Assembly (NCBI RefSeq): GCF_964355755.1 | Contig: NC_092675.1 | Location: 14,957,312 to 15,021,311, forward strand | Reading direction: 5' to 3' | Source: Antedon mediterranea | Lineage: Eukaryota; Echinodermata; Crinoidea; Comatulida; Antedonidae | DNA: 64,000 bases | Shown: positions 47,000 through 58,103 of the stretch, piece after piece | Position numbering within the stretch: position 1 is the stretch's first letter | Layout: every line of letters begins with the position of its first letter | The notes under the pieces: generated by a model | Database searches by the model: none | What the model saw: only the letters and a program-made list of their open reading frames with translations | What the model was told of the DNA's origin: nothing | Made by a program: the position numbers and the translations under genes

Positions 47000-47592
47000 G
47001 AAATCGGCAAACGTAAACTGAATCTCCAAATGATTTTACACAATTATGATGAATTTTTATAGAAAATTGACTTTATAAATGAGAAGAACGACTAAAATTA
47101 CATCAATTAGTATCATTTTACAAAAGTAATTGATATGGTTAATGATAACGAGTCGTTGGAAGATTAACCATTTCACGAATTTCCTATTCTGTAACCACAG
47201 TGTGATTTTGCCGTAGCTGCACTTGTAATCTGGCCTCATTTCACAGCCTTCGTTCTGCTTCACTGGGCACTTATATAAATTGAAACTTCTACCGTTCATT
47301 TTAAACCCGGAACCCCCCTTTAATCAATGAAGAAACGACCACGATTAGCAGGCCAACAGCATACCTGTACAGCGAGATAGCTAAGCATCAAACTATCAGG
47401 TTTTCAATTGAACTGTACCACTGCACAGTGCACCATCTTATATTGATTTTAAGGTTCGGGAATCAAAAATATAGTAATATAGTACTTTACATTCAGGTTG
47501 AATTGAATTGAAATATAACATTAATAGACATACTGTATTCTTTATATTTCAGTGTCTATTTTGCTTTAATTTTAAAAGCAAGCAATTTTAAA
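47000..47592. other. Intron spacer, nothing recognised
   Basis: A minus-strand frame (47299-47057) contains several Cys residues but no clear motif. Confidence 0.35.
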
Positions 47593-48263
47593 GGGTGTCT
47601 AGAAAACTCAGATCTAGAAAACTCAGATATCAATATCTGAGTTTTCTAGTTCTAAAATGAACTAGAAAACCCAGATCATCAAATGGATTGTTCCATTATT
47701 ATAGCATATTTGAAATACTACACAGTATTATACGTTTCTTACTAATAATAATAATTATTGTAACTTGTAGTAGCAGCCTACGACTCAAATCATAAAGAGA
47801 TACAGTATACACCTTTTAAAATGTAGGCTAAGCAAACTCAATTAAAGTCTCAACGTGTGGGCGCTATCTTGATGTATCGCGAAGAGTAGGCCTGGTCTTA
47901 CAGTACTAGACTAGAAGTGGTCAACTCGTACCCAAAATAACTCGTACTTATTCCCAACTTGGCTAACTCGTACCTCAACCAACTCGTACCCACACCAACT
48001 CGTACATGCCTAATTTTTAAGCCTATATTTTAACGTAACATGCACTGTATTTTCTTTATGATTTATGATAATATTAGTAAGAAAAATACGTACACAGTAA
48101 TCCGTTTTAATAATACTTTAGTATTTCAATTGACCTACCCGCTGATTAATAATGGAAGGATCCAAATGACCTACCAACCAATCAAATGATGGTCTGAGTT
48201 TTCTAGTTCCATTTTGGAACTAGAAAACTCAGATATATTTGAGATCTGAGTTTCTAGACGCCC
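47593..48263. mobile_element. 671-bp element with CTAGAAAACTCAGA unit-repeat termini, 9-bp duplication
   Basis: Ends GGGTGTCTAGAAAACTCAGA and GATCTGAGTTTCTAGACGCCC (one base longer), flanked by AATTTTAAA at 47584-47592 and 48264-48272. Each terminus holds several direct and inverted CTAGAAAACTCAGA units. Its centre (47929-48010) contains a block of ACTCGTACCC repeats like those forming the arms of the 4.9-7.1 kb foldback element. Non-coding. Confidence 0.75.
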
Positions 48264-48272
48264 AATTTTAAA

Positions 48273-49189
48273 TACTCATCTGATGTTTCATCATGGAGTT
48301 TTCTACGTTGCTGAAATTTGTATCTTTCAAGTTTCAGCTACAACGTTTAACCTTGGGGTAAAATGTGCCCCCAATTTCGCAACAGTTGCATCATATGAAT
48401 TAACATCATCATTTTGATCAATTTCTCTTTCTGGTGAAGAGCTGTAAATACGTTGACCCTTAGTACCAAGCGGGTGATAATTTAATTAGAAGCCTAGCTC
48501 TCTTGGTCAGACGTTATATCGGCCTAAAAGTGGGACGAATCCTGCCGATACAATACGTGTCATTAATTAAAACTCCAATGATGGAATCGATCGTTATGGT
48601 TGGCTGGCCGGCCCGACATGGTATTTGTAGATCCAGCCATTGCGGTACACAACGGAGAAGGTTGCATAGTTGATACATGAGTTAACAACTCGCAAAATAT
48701 GGCCCATCAAGAAACATTAGTGTTCCAAATGATTCAGTTGTTTCGATGGAGATAGGTAAAACTACGCAACCAATTTAGTATCATTAATATATAGATTGAC
48801 ATTAATTGGATTCAAGTAAGGCCCAAAAAAATAAATAAATGGTCTCTGGTCTGCGCGCGCGTCGATTTAGACCTTGCGCGTCAACGTTTTTTTTTTCATA
48901 CAACAGCGCCACCTATCGATGAAATTTTCTAAACTTTTATCATTCGTTCGCGCAACAACTGTCTATCGTCCCGGCGGCGGGGACCGGACGAGCCTGGACT
49001 TGATTATTGGGAGAGGGTCGGCTAATGCTGCATGCATGCGCTGCTAGGATTAGGAACGCGGTGACATGATGACGCGCCGGTCGGTGAGAGTATGTGACAG
49101 ACTGCTGGAGCAGCGTGTCGTAACAGTGCATGCTGTTTGTGAAATGGACATTGAAGTAGGCTAGGCCTACAGTATAGAAAAACAATAAA
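48273..49189. other. Upstream region of the nested gene
   Basis: No recognised element. GC rises near 48.85-49.10 kb (GCGCGCGCGTCGATTTAG; CCCGGCGGCGGGGACCGGAC) just ahead of the nested gene, as in a CpG-rich promoter. This is suggestive only. Confidence 0.3.
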
Positions 49190-49874
49190 ATGCCACTTAT
49201 TTCTGTTTCGATTGTCTGTGGCATTAAAATCATTAAACCTTTTGGTATCATATCATGTGATGGCACGGCAAGTTTGGGAAGTATTTACGAATCTGAAATA
49301 GCCAAATGTACTACTGATGACGATCTTGATTCTGCTAGGCCTAGGCCTACTACACCTAGATCGAAAGTCATCGCGATGGTCGGATCGTCAGCGGTCGGAT
49401 TTTTCCAAAGTATACCTCTCAATGTTAACGTTACCGATTGTCTTGAGTTTGGTAAATATTTTAAATTCGTTTTAGAAATTATCCAAGAAAATACGCCTGC
49501 TGTTGAGGCAACGAATGCGTTTGAACTTTTGATGAACAATGCAAAAGAAAAGTGCCTGCCCAGCTGCCGTGACACAACACGAAAAAATGCAAAGTTTGAG
49601 CTTTATAATTCTATAATTTCTTACGAGCCGGTGGCCTAGGATGGTCAAAAGCAAACATTAATATCGGAGAACATTTTGTTGGCGTCTTGTGTGATGTTTT
49701 GTGGATGCTTGATCCACATCGTCCTAAATGGAACAGCAACAATGTGCAATTCCTGCTATTTTTGATTTATATACTGGATACAATAATCCAGGGAAGCATA
49801 AGCATTTGATACAGAGACTCAGACATGATGAGTTAGAAACAAAGTCTCAACTGCTGTTTAACATTTTAGAACAG
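49190..49874 (+). pseudogene. Nested DDE-like gene, exon 1 (two frameshifts)
   Basis: The first frame (49190-49639) starts with a Met-rich leader and ends NSIISYEPVA. Reading then has to shift to LGWSKANINIGEHFVGVLCD and VLWMLDPHRPKW, and shift again (~49730) to IPAIFDLYTGYNNPGKHKHL and LLFNILEQ|GTAAAT. The three segments are contiguous and continue in phase into exon 2, so this is one exon with two single-base shifts. The N-terminal segment has several Cys residues (CLEFG, CLPSC). Family function is unknown; see exon 3. Confidence 0.55.
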
Positions 49875-50273
49875 GTAAATAGGATAGGCCTAGCATATAC
49901 TTCATTAGTCATTCAGTATTGATTTACATACTACAAAAAACGAATTAGGGCCAGGGCCATGCCTAGTCGTTATGTGTGTGAGCCTAGGTCTACGTCCTAT
50001 TTCATGCATTGATGGCCTAGGCTAGGCTTATGATCCCAATTTACTCTGATTGTTTATGAAGTTTAAACCTAGTCTAGGCTATATATTTTTTTAATATGAC
50101 TCAAGAATGTATTAAATGGACAATAAAAAGAGAAAAAACTCTTGAAATAGCCAATCTTCTATGAACATTAGGCCACCACAAATGTAAAATAGCAACATCC
50201 TTTTTCCAATCAAGATACAGACCACAAAAAATATTCTAAATCTTTGTTTCTTAATATATTTATTTTTTAATAG

Positions 50274-50408
50274 CCGTGGTTGAAAATGAATCAATGGAGT
50301 GAGGTGTTTACTAATTTGAAATCTCTGACACTGGCAATGAACAAGTATGCTGAGTATTTGACAAAGAAGAGTGAAGAAAAAAGTTTGAATCAAAGTCTTT
50401 TAAAACCG
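50274..50408 (+). pseudogene. Nested DDE-like gene, exon 2
   Basis: Exactly 45 codons between an acceptor (TTTAATAG|CCG) and donor (AAACCG|GTATGT). It encodes MNQWSEVFTNLKSLTLAMNK and a Lys/Glu-rich helix. The frame is intact and phase-compatible with both neighbours, showing the gene was spliced. Confidence 0.6.
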
Positions 50409-50640
50409 GTATGTATACAGCACTGCACTATTAAACGTTTTACCATCTCTTTAAACAATTGAGTGAATCCATGAATTCAAGTGTAGATTTGGCCTGGAAT
50501 TCATGGATACAGCAGAATGTTTATGATAGTGAAACCTGGTAATTTTTCTGTAGTCAATAAAGAAAACAGTTCAAGGTGGTGTATTTAAAAACTAAAACTA
50601 ATTTATCAAAACTATAACAAAAAATTTAATTTCCTTGTAG

Positions 50641-53102
50641 GTTCGTTCTACTGAAGAATGTACAAGTATGGTAGTCCTGCCATCAAATACATCACAAGTA
50701 CCATTTGTAGTTCGGAAATTTCAGTCATTGCTCAACAAAATCAGGGATCTGCCTGGATTTGTTCCTGTTTTTGTTAATGATTTTTTATCACTTGATAGAA
50801 AGATGCGATATGAAGAATTGACACTTTTGAAAGAGCATGGGCTTTCATATCCCACTGTGTTGTTCACACATTCTCCAGGTGGAAATGTCGGCAATTTTCA
50901 TTTTATTTGGAAAATTTCTGAAATGTCCACATCTTGCTCTGATGATGTCATGTCAAAATCTGTGTGTGTGACACAATCACTCCAAAACCAATTGCCTAAG
51001 TTTCATACCAGGCAGATGCGTAGAGAGTTTGTTGATATGTTTGGAAAAATTGCTAAAGTCAAACCATATTATCTTCGGGAAATGTATAAGAGGCTCACGG
51101 GTGATTGGACATCTGCACATGATACAGATGCTGCTGCTTTAGACAAACGAGTTAAACAGTTTCTTCAGCTTGGTGATCCAGATATTGTAACTGACCTCAG
51201 GGAACACAATCCAGGTAGACCATCCAAGTATGAGCCCTTTTGGAATGAAGTTGAAAAATATATGGAGAATGTTGTAGAAACTGCAGTACAGGAGAGACGA
51301 CATGGAACTGTAACATACTTGGCAACAGCCATGTCTGTACCAAATTTACTTGAATGTGTTTCAAAGGTGTGTCCTCCAGAAGTACCCATACCATCACCTT
51401 CGCTTACAGTTCTGGCCAAAAAACCCAACATCAAAGGCATCACTGCAGTACACAGGACGCCTCAAAATTAAATTCATGATACAGCAAAGGCAATTGCGCA
51501 AAGAACATCAAGACACTCATTATGCATCTGCTATTTTTAGATATCAAAAGGAGATGGCTGTCAAGCTGCGAGAGCACTCAGAAATGCTGTGTGTTGACGA
51601 TAAACACAAAATAAAAGTGGGTGAGCCAGGACACCCAGTCGCTGCCGTTGAGAGGGGGAAGAAGGTTTTGATAGGCCTAAATCAGTCTTTCGAAGTGTCT
51701 GATCATGATTTTACAAAGCAAACTCTAACACCAAGTGTAGCCCTTCGACTTGACATCCCTGAGACTATAGAGGGAAGTTTTTACCAAGGTCAAGTCTACA
51801 CTGCCTTGAAGGATTCAGTATTTCAGTCTTCTTCGCCCTTACGCCACGCCACTGAGATTATGAGTATGCTCAAAGAAGGCGAAAAACCATTGAAGGAAGT
51901 GTTGTTTTTGTATTCAGATGGCGGTCCTGACCACAGAGTAAATTACCTCTCTGTACAACTATCACTCATTTCAGCATTTCTTGAAGGTGATTTTGATGCA
52001 GTCATTGCAGCACGAACTCCTCCAGGCCATTCTTGGAAAAATCCATGTGAGCGTATCATGTCAATTTTGAATTTAGCCTTGCAAGCTGTAGGAGTTATGC
52101 GCCAAAAACTTTCACCAGAGATGGAGGCTTTGCTTGCTAAATGCAATAGTGTTGCAGACATCCGTTCAGCTGCTACAACCCATCCAGCTCTCAAAGGTTC
52201 ACTGTCTGATGGCCTTCAAGACACCATCTGCCTAATATCATCATTGTTCAGGCAATTAAAGTTAAAGGGTGTTCCATTTAGATCATTTACACCTGTCACA
52301 ACAGATGATATGGATGGCCATCACAACCATGTCCTCAAAATCGATGCACAGTTGCCTCAAAATGCTACCATGAAGGACCTGAAAAAATCTGATAGTCTTA
52401 AAAACTTTTTTGAAAAGCACTGCCAACTAAGACACTACAGTTTTTGTGTTCTCAAATGTTCGGATCCTGAATGTGGTTTCCACAAACCCCCAAGGCTCAC
52501 AGAAAGTGTATTTAAAGACCTTCACTTTCTGCCTGATCCTATCATGGCAGCTGATGGAATACACTACAAGGGGTTTACAGAGATCTATGGAACTCCAACA
52601 ACTGAATGTTAAAAAAAAAAAAAAGAAAAAAAAAAAAAAAAAAAAAAAGACAGGCCATGGATTACCATTTAATCCATCGGCACAGACATCGGCACATGTG
52701 AAAAAAACTGTTTCTTGTCAAGAGTGCAGTAAGCCAAGAGTCATGCATGCAGCACGAAAGCTAAAAAAGGAGCAGCTAGATCAGTTGGAAGCAGCTCTAA
52801 GTCAACTAGACTACACTTGTGGAACAGATCTTGCAGACTTTGTGCCAGATAATTTAGAGCCTGAGGAAGAGTCCATTTTGAAGATAGTATTCATCAGGAA
52901 AGATTTGCAATGTGTTCAGCCAGTTGAGGTTACCTACTATTCTTCTGGGGTGTTTGCAGCAGTTTGCTGTCATTGTGCATCGGGAGATGATTTACTGACT
53001 GGACCCCAAGTTCAAAACATTTACCCAATATGTCACACTTGCAAAGCAATTCCCAATAAGCAGACCATTGTTAAAAGAAAAAGCAAGTTAGACAAACAAT
53101 AA
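50641..53102 (+). pseudogene. Nested DDE-like gene, exon 3 with candidate DD(43)E core and zinc tail
   Basis: From the acceptor TTCCTTGTAG the frame runs VRSTEECTSMVVLPSNTSQV to ~51400, shifts by one base, and then carries the conserved core: QYTGRLKIKFMIQQRQLRK, CVDDKHKIKVGEPGHPVAA, DHDFTKQTLTPSVALRLDIP, LYSDGGPDHRVNYLSVQLSL and SWKNPCERIMSILNLALQ. An Asp (VDDKHK), an Asp (SDGGPDHR) and a Glu (PCERIMS) 43 residues later look like a DDE RNase H-fold triad. After a TAA and a poly(A) tract the frame resumes with Cys pairs (CQEC; CCHC; CHTC). I recall homologues in sponges, cnidarians and echinoderms, but no named family. Two frame breaks in this exon mean it is dead or mis-assembled. Confidence 0.65.
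52608..52648 (+). repeat. Poly(A) tract inside the nested gene
   Basis: About 38 A residues broken by two Gs follow the stop codon at 52610-52612; coding similarity resumes right after (GLPFNPSAQTSAHVKKTVSC). The tract is an expansion or insertion within the gene, not its 3' end. Confidence 0.85.
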
Positions 53103-53571
53103 ATAGATTAACACACATCTGTATTCCAGTCACAATATAATGTATAAATTTACTAAATGAATCATTGCTGGTAGTTTTAATTTTCTATATATACTTAAAG
53201 TATGATCATACATCCCAGAAGATATCTTTATTATATAATGTTTACTTGTCAGTTTTAAATGAATGTATATTAAAGCATGTTTAAAATATATATGACTTTA
53301 AGTAAAGTAGTAGTTGAAGTTGAATCATTTAAAAATGCTCCACTACAGACAATTCGCCTCGCATATTGATTTTTAGCATACTAAATTAACTAAAAAGCCC
53401 TAAACCTTACCTTTTCTGTACCATCTGTAAAAAAAAAAAAAATAACCGCATCGCCGCATCATTTCTGAAAATCTGGGACCAGAGACCGGTTATTTATTTT
53501 TTTTTGCCTAATAATATACTATATTATTTTTTAAAATGAAACCAAAAAAACAAACCATTTATGTTTTCTAG
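53103..53571. other. 3' flank of the nested gene and AGL intron end
   Basis: AT-rich. Several AATAAA-like words follow the nested gene stop (ACAATAAATAG at 53097-53107). AGL acceptor ATGTTTTCTAG at 53561-53571. Confidence 0.45.
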
Positions 53572-53669
53572 GCTCCTGAATTGTTTACTGCAACAAATGC
53601 ATGGGCAGCTATAAAGACAGCTGAGGAAAAATTGCTTGGACCATTTGGAATGAAAACACTTGACAAAAG
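53572..53669 (+). CDS. AGL: AGL exon, last one in the window
   Basis: It encodes [20 protein letters not shown] and [13 protein letters not shown], ending AAAAG|GTATTA in phase 2. This equals the human APELFTTEKAWKAL..KKLLGPLGMKTLDP segment. The remaining C-terminal exons (the CGIYDN..GPEWLWP part) were not found up to 64000, so the intron exceeds 10.3 kb. Confidence 0.93.
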
Positions 53670-53744
53670 GTATTAATAATCCCTTTCATTACCCTGATCC
53701 CAATAATATTCAGGGAATATTTTATATAAATTATAATATACAAA

Positions 53745-54160
53745 CTAGAATTTAATTCGTCACTTTGACGAATTATAGGTGATCATTTTTATAATTTTTT
53801 TTTTTTAAACATGCTTGTACTTTAACATACGATTAAAAAAAGTTGATGTACGCCATCCTATGACATGATGCATATACGCTTATAGTGCTGAGTTGATCCT
53901 ATATCCATATACAGTGTACTGTAGCATAGGTGAAATTATGGGACCCACATCATGTTCTAATTTTTGGGATGATGACGTTATCAAAATAACCTTGAAGATG
54001 ACAATTTCAAAAGATAATAAATTGAGCAAAAAAATATAAGGTTTGATAGAAAATTTGACATGTAGATGCGCAATGGCGCTCTTTAAAAAGAGATGAAAAA
54101 ACTTTTTAAATTCAACTGGCCATATCATAACGTCACAACATCCGATAGGGTTAATTTTTA
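53745..54160 (+). repeat. Decayed copy of the 2.0-kb interspersed repeat
   Basis: CTAGAATTTAATTCGTCACT and later TTCAACTGGCCATATCATAA and CGTCACAACATCCGATAGGG match blocks at 2040-2460. Internally deleted. Confidence 0.55.
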
Positions 54161-54174
54161 TCTAAATTTCATCA

Positions 54175-54420
54175 GCCAAGTAACAAACAAACATACATAA
54201 ATACAAACATACAAACAAAGTGAATACTATACTTGGCAAAATTCTTTTTTGCCAAGTAATGAAAGCACTCAGAAACTGAGTGAAGTACTTGGCAAAATAT
54301 ATCCACTGACTCGGAGCATGTTGAAAGATACATTTTTTTGCTTTAGGTATTAGCTTTCCATGGTTAAAATATTGCTGGGGTTAATAATTGGTTTAAATAA
54401 TGTTTTGATACAAACAATTC
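54175..54420. repeat. ~240-base direct repeat, copy 1
   Basis: It shares GTGAATACTATACTTGGCAA, AAGTAATGAAAGCACTCAG and TGAAGTACTTGGCAAAATAT with 55200-55450. The phrase contains an internal inverted repeat (CTTGGCAAAATTC..TTTTTGCCAAG). ACAAACAAACATAC runs precede both copies. Family unknown. Confidence 0.75.
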
Positions 54421-55199
54421 CGGCATTGCAACAATGACCTTTCTAAAATCAAGATTGATCAGAATAATGATCGAGGAGCGTCTTGAAGCTGTGCCAATTT
54501 GCGGCGCCTCTGTCTTAACCCATGTAGTAAGCTTAACCGCTTGACCAGTCGACTAATGTTTTGGTCCATATCAAAGAATAATTATGTCTATGTTAAAAGA
54601 AGACAGAATGCGTGCTATTTAATATATTGTACGGAAGATAAGCTTTTGTGACATGACCATATCAATTTTCCTGAAAATCAATAGGCATGTTCTGTAAGTA
54701 TAGAGCTATGTACAGAATGAAATAAGGAAGGACACACGCCGGTACTAACAAAACTAATTATCAACTAACAATAGTTTAATTTGAATAACAATAGAACAGC
54801 AACGCCAAAAACAAACTGGTGAATTTGAAAAGAAATAGGTTTTTTAAAACTACTCGTATGAAAAAGCCGGTACATTAAATCAACTTTTGTTTTAAAATTA
54901 CAAATCACAACTTATAACCCTTGCCTCTTGTCCAAAAATGAGGTTTTTTGGACTAGTAGTTCTCGAGAAAATGTAATTTCAGTTTACGTGTTACTTTGAG
55001 ACTGCTCACCGGCTTTTGAAAATTGTCTCCTATCTTTTAACACTAGCCGGTCTGAAAATAATGTCATTTTTTTTATTTGTGAAGTTATTAATACACCAAT
55101 TTTGTTGATTTTCAATAGGCATGGTCTGAAAGTATATACCTATCTACACCCAAAAATTCAGAACGATAACTTGAAAACTGTAGGCGCTATCATGCTAAC
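54421..55199. other. Spacer between the direct repeats
   Basis: No coding motif on either strand. A phrase GTATAGAGCTATGTACAGAATGA near 54698 echoes GTATATACCTATCTACACCC near 55130, so the two halves may be an older duplication. Confidence 0.35.
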
Positions 55200-55450
55200 A
55201 AACAAACATACATACATACAAACAAAGTGAATACTATACTTGGCAAAATTCTTTTTGCCAAGTAATGAAAGCACTCAGAAACTGATTGAAGTACTTGGCA
55301 AAATATATCCACTGACTGTGAGCATGTTGAAAGATACATTTTTGTGCTTTAGCTATTAGCTTTACATGATCCAAATCCTGATAGGGTTGATAATTTGGTT
55401 AAGTAATTGTTAATACAAATAATGACCTTTCTGCAGATCTCAAGATTGAA
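55200..55450. repeat. ~240-base direct repeat, copy 2
   Basis: The partner of 54175-54420, about 1.02 kb away in the same orientation. Together they could be the two ends of an element (54175-55450) or two insertions of one short element. Confidence 0.75.
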
Positions 55451-55985
55451 CTGGGAAAATGTGGACGTCTGAAGAGAATGATTACAATTAAATAATACTG
55501 CAAAAAAATGCAAATGTGACTTAATTTTTTAGAACTTAAATGTTTTATTATGATAAATTAAATAAATTATCACAATTATTAACAATAATAATAGATATAA
55601 TGAAGTAACTAAACATAATGAGAACAACATCAAAGAGTGACACAAAAGAAGCACTATCACACTATACCAGTGTATGCCATTCCTCCTGTGTCAACCCCGC
55701 CAATGTTCAGTCAACACTTTTATTGGTTTGGGTAGAGAGGCTATAAACCCAGGGGAGGGCTGAGCCTCCCTTTTGACCAAGACATAACAATATGAAGTGA
55801 TCGTAGAAGAATGAAATAGAAAGAAACAAGATATTAGAATAACAGCATGGGATGATAATATAAATGAAAACCGTAAGGTTAGGGCCCATGCCCGGTGCAG
55901 GTCCAAGATCTTTATATCTTGGCTCTGTGTGCATGTGAGATGCATCATACCCAAAACATTATAAAAAAGTAGACATTAATCAAAC
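55451..55985. other. Probable 3' region of the Helentron
   Basis: Downstream, in minus sense, of the endonuclease domain. Opposing frames 55691-55954 have no motif, and the element's terminal hairpin was not identified. Confidence 0.3.
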
Positions 55986-56694
55986 TCATGTTATTGTTAA
56001 AATAACAGCTTCATGGTCTGAATAGTATATATCTTCAACTTCAACTTTTGTGTCAGTGAAGCCATGTGGGAGTTTGTTGACATAGATGTGATCAATTAAA
56101 GTCCTTGAATCAGTTGTTGGTTCTTGTACCAGTTGTTTGAAACCATAACTTGTCATAAGGTTGGTCAAAGGGGTTGGTGGACTGTCCAAGATATTAACAT
56201 TGAAATCCCCAAGGATGACTGTTCAGAGGCAGCATCAAAAGCAGTGACTCCATAAGGATGAAGAAATTTGCTAGTAAAGTAGATGGGCTTCTATACAAAG
56301 TGCCTACCACCAGGCGGCCTGTGTCCTTATTCAGGAGCACAGTCTTCGACTCCAATCCTTGTACAGCAATCGATTCCAATTCAGTGGGATTAGTTTTTGA
56401 TTTGGCACAGATCATTACACCGTGCATTCTGGCATGTTGTGAAGTCTGCTATGCATCAGACCTGAATGCTCTGTATGAATGTTCATTGAGAAAATGATTG
56501 AAACTGTGATGGTCTTGAAGATATGTTTCACAGAAACAAAAAACATCTGTTTTCTTGAACAATTTCTTCTCGCTGTCTGTCTGCATATCCTTAATTTTTT
56601 CAATGAAATAATGTACGTTTAAGTGTCCAATGGTGATATTTGTTATTGTAACAGTCGTACATTCTGTTAAGTCTAACAGACGCATTTCCTGCAT
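55986..56694 (-). pseudogene. Helentron C-terminal endonuclease domain (frameshifted)
   Basis: The minus strand carries exonuclease-endonuclease-phosphatase signatures: NITIGHLNVHYF, DVFCFCETYL, RLVVGTLYRSPS, a GDFNV block across the shift near 56210, then LIDHIYVN and YYSDHEAVIL. An endonuclease of this type fused after a Pif1-like helicase is the mark of Helentrons, a Helitron subgroup. It lies just downstream of the helicase on the same strand. At least two frameshifts. Confidence 0.75.
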
Positions 56695-56734
56695 TTCTGT
56701 TGGTATTTTCTTGTTTGACTTAATTCCGACCTTA

Positions 56735-57972
56735 TTAAAGTCTGTTATGATACAGATTATTAAGTGATTTTACTCTGCTAAAAGCAACATAAGCCTGTCC
56801 ATTGCCAAATCGCTTAGCTCCTTTCATGCTGACTACAATGTTATCTAGTGTTAATCCCTGACATTTGTGTATTGTAACTGCCCAAGCCAAAGTCAATGGA
56901 AACTGATAACGAGATACCTGAGCACCTAGTCTGGGCTCCAGACGGAGTTTTTTCTTAATATTAGTAAAAATATAAATATTTTTACACATATGGCGTTTCA
57001 TACGTGTATTACTTGAGTTCAGACAAAAATCGCAGTCGAAATAAAAACAAATAAATAAAAAAAAAAAAAACAATACAGACTTGGGGCAAGTCTACTGAGC
57101 ACCCTTTTTGCCATACTTTTTAAATTTTCGTTCTTGTCGATTAATTGGTACAGCCTGGGGATATTTGTTTTTCCATTTGCTAGAAGCTAATGTTGCTTTT
57201 CCAACTTCAGGGTGGTCAAATCTTACAAAGATCGCAGTGAATTTGCCTGTTGTATCTCTTTCAACCCCTGCAACTGTTCCAATAACACCGTTCACTAAAC
57301 CATCAGAAACATATTTTAGGTCAACATCACACGAGCACCTACAGCAAGTTCTAGAACTGTATGCAATCCACCAGTTTCACTACGTTTTTTCTGGCTTCCA
57401 GGATTTTGTAAATCAATCAGACCAGTTATGTCTTTCTTGTCATCAATAGCTGTAATGAGCATGCAATTGTGGCTGTCCGGTTCACGTTCCATTCATCAAC
57501 ATCCTTATTGCATGCAAACACATGGACGGCATCATGAGGATGACAGCTGTCAGCTACATCTATCACTCTTGTTTTCAACAAGACAATATCCTCTTCTGTA
57601 TGTTTACCAATTCTAATGCGACATAGCATTTCTGCAAACCCTTGATCATTTCTTTGTCTCATTATTTCGTCTAGTTCATGAAGTACAAATTCATCTTTCC
57701 ATAGGTTACCGTGAAGATTAGCTGTGATTTTTTACAGGATCGTAGATGTTTGACTGTAACACTGGAGGAAGTTGATACAGATCTCCAACAGCTAGAATGC
57801 TTACATTGCCAAACATATTTGAGTCTTCTTCACTGGTTCTTTTTATTTCACAAAGTCGTCTGTGTATATTTAACAACATATCCGAACCTATCATGGATAT
57901 CTCATCAATAATCAGCAGTTGCAATGTTTCTAGTTTAGATCTCAGAGTGTTTAATTTTTCACATGTAAGCGG
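56735..57972 (-). pseudogene. Helentron Pif1-like helicase, C-terminal two thirds
   Basis: Minus-strand motifs in order: [13 protein letters not shown] (motif II, 57924), [10 protein letters not shown] (motif III), VHVFACNKDVDEWN (about 57530), IFVRFDHPEVG (about 57230) and [16 protein letters not shown] then [10 protein letters not shown] (motifs V and VI, ~56880-56760). It unwinds DNA during rolling-circle transposition in intact elements. It is interrupted by a 169-bp hAT MITE. The upstream part (Walker A) lies at 62772-63090, beyond the inserted Gypsy element. Several shifts; non-functional. Confidence 0.85.
56927..57095. mobile_element. 169-bp hAT-like MITE, 8-bp duplication TGAGCACC
   Basis: Ends TAGTCTGGGCTCC and GGGGCAAGTCTAC, flanked by TGAGCACC (56919-56926, 57096-57103). 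It is an internal-deletion version of the 18114-18994 element. The duplication repeats helicase codons (GAQ) on both sides. Confidence 0.9.
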
Positions 57973-58103
57973 TGTAGTGTGATTAGCAATAAAGAGAATT
58001 GTCTAAGGTTTTAATCAACTAAATGTCAGCATAACATAAACAACTATTCGATACGAATGATCAAAGATGGCGCATAGGTATGGGCGCCGAACATGTCACC
58101 ACA
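57973..58103 (-). repeat. Gypsy 3' LTR (131 bp)
   Basis: Plus-strand TGTAGTGTGATTAGCAATAA..GAACATGTCACCACA. It matches the right LTR except for a ~15-base indel (TCTTCATATACC region) and a few bases near ATGGCGCATAGG, so the copy is not brand new. Confidence 0.92.

Noticed and set aside
51165-51443. Minus-strand frames across the nested gene
   Set aside because: Shadows of the plus-strand coding exon, which has recognisable conserved blocks.
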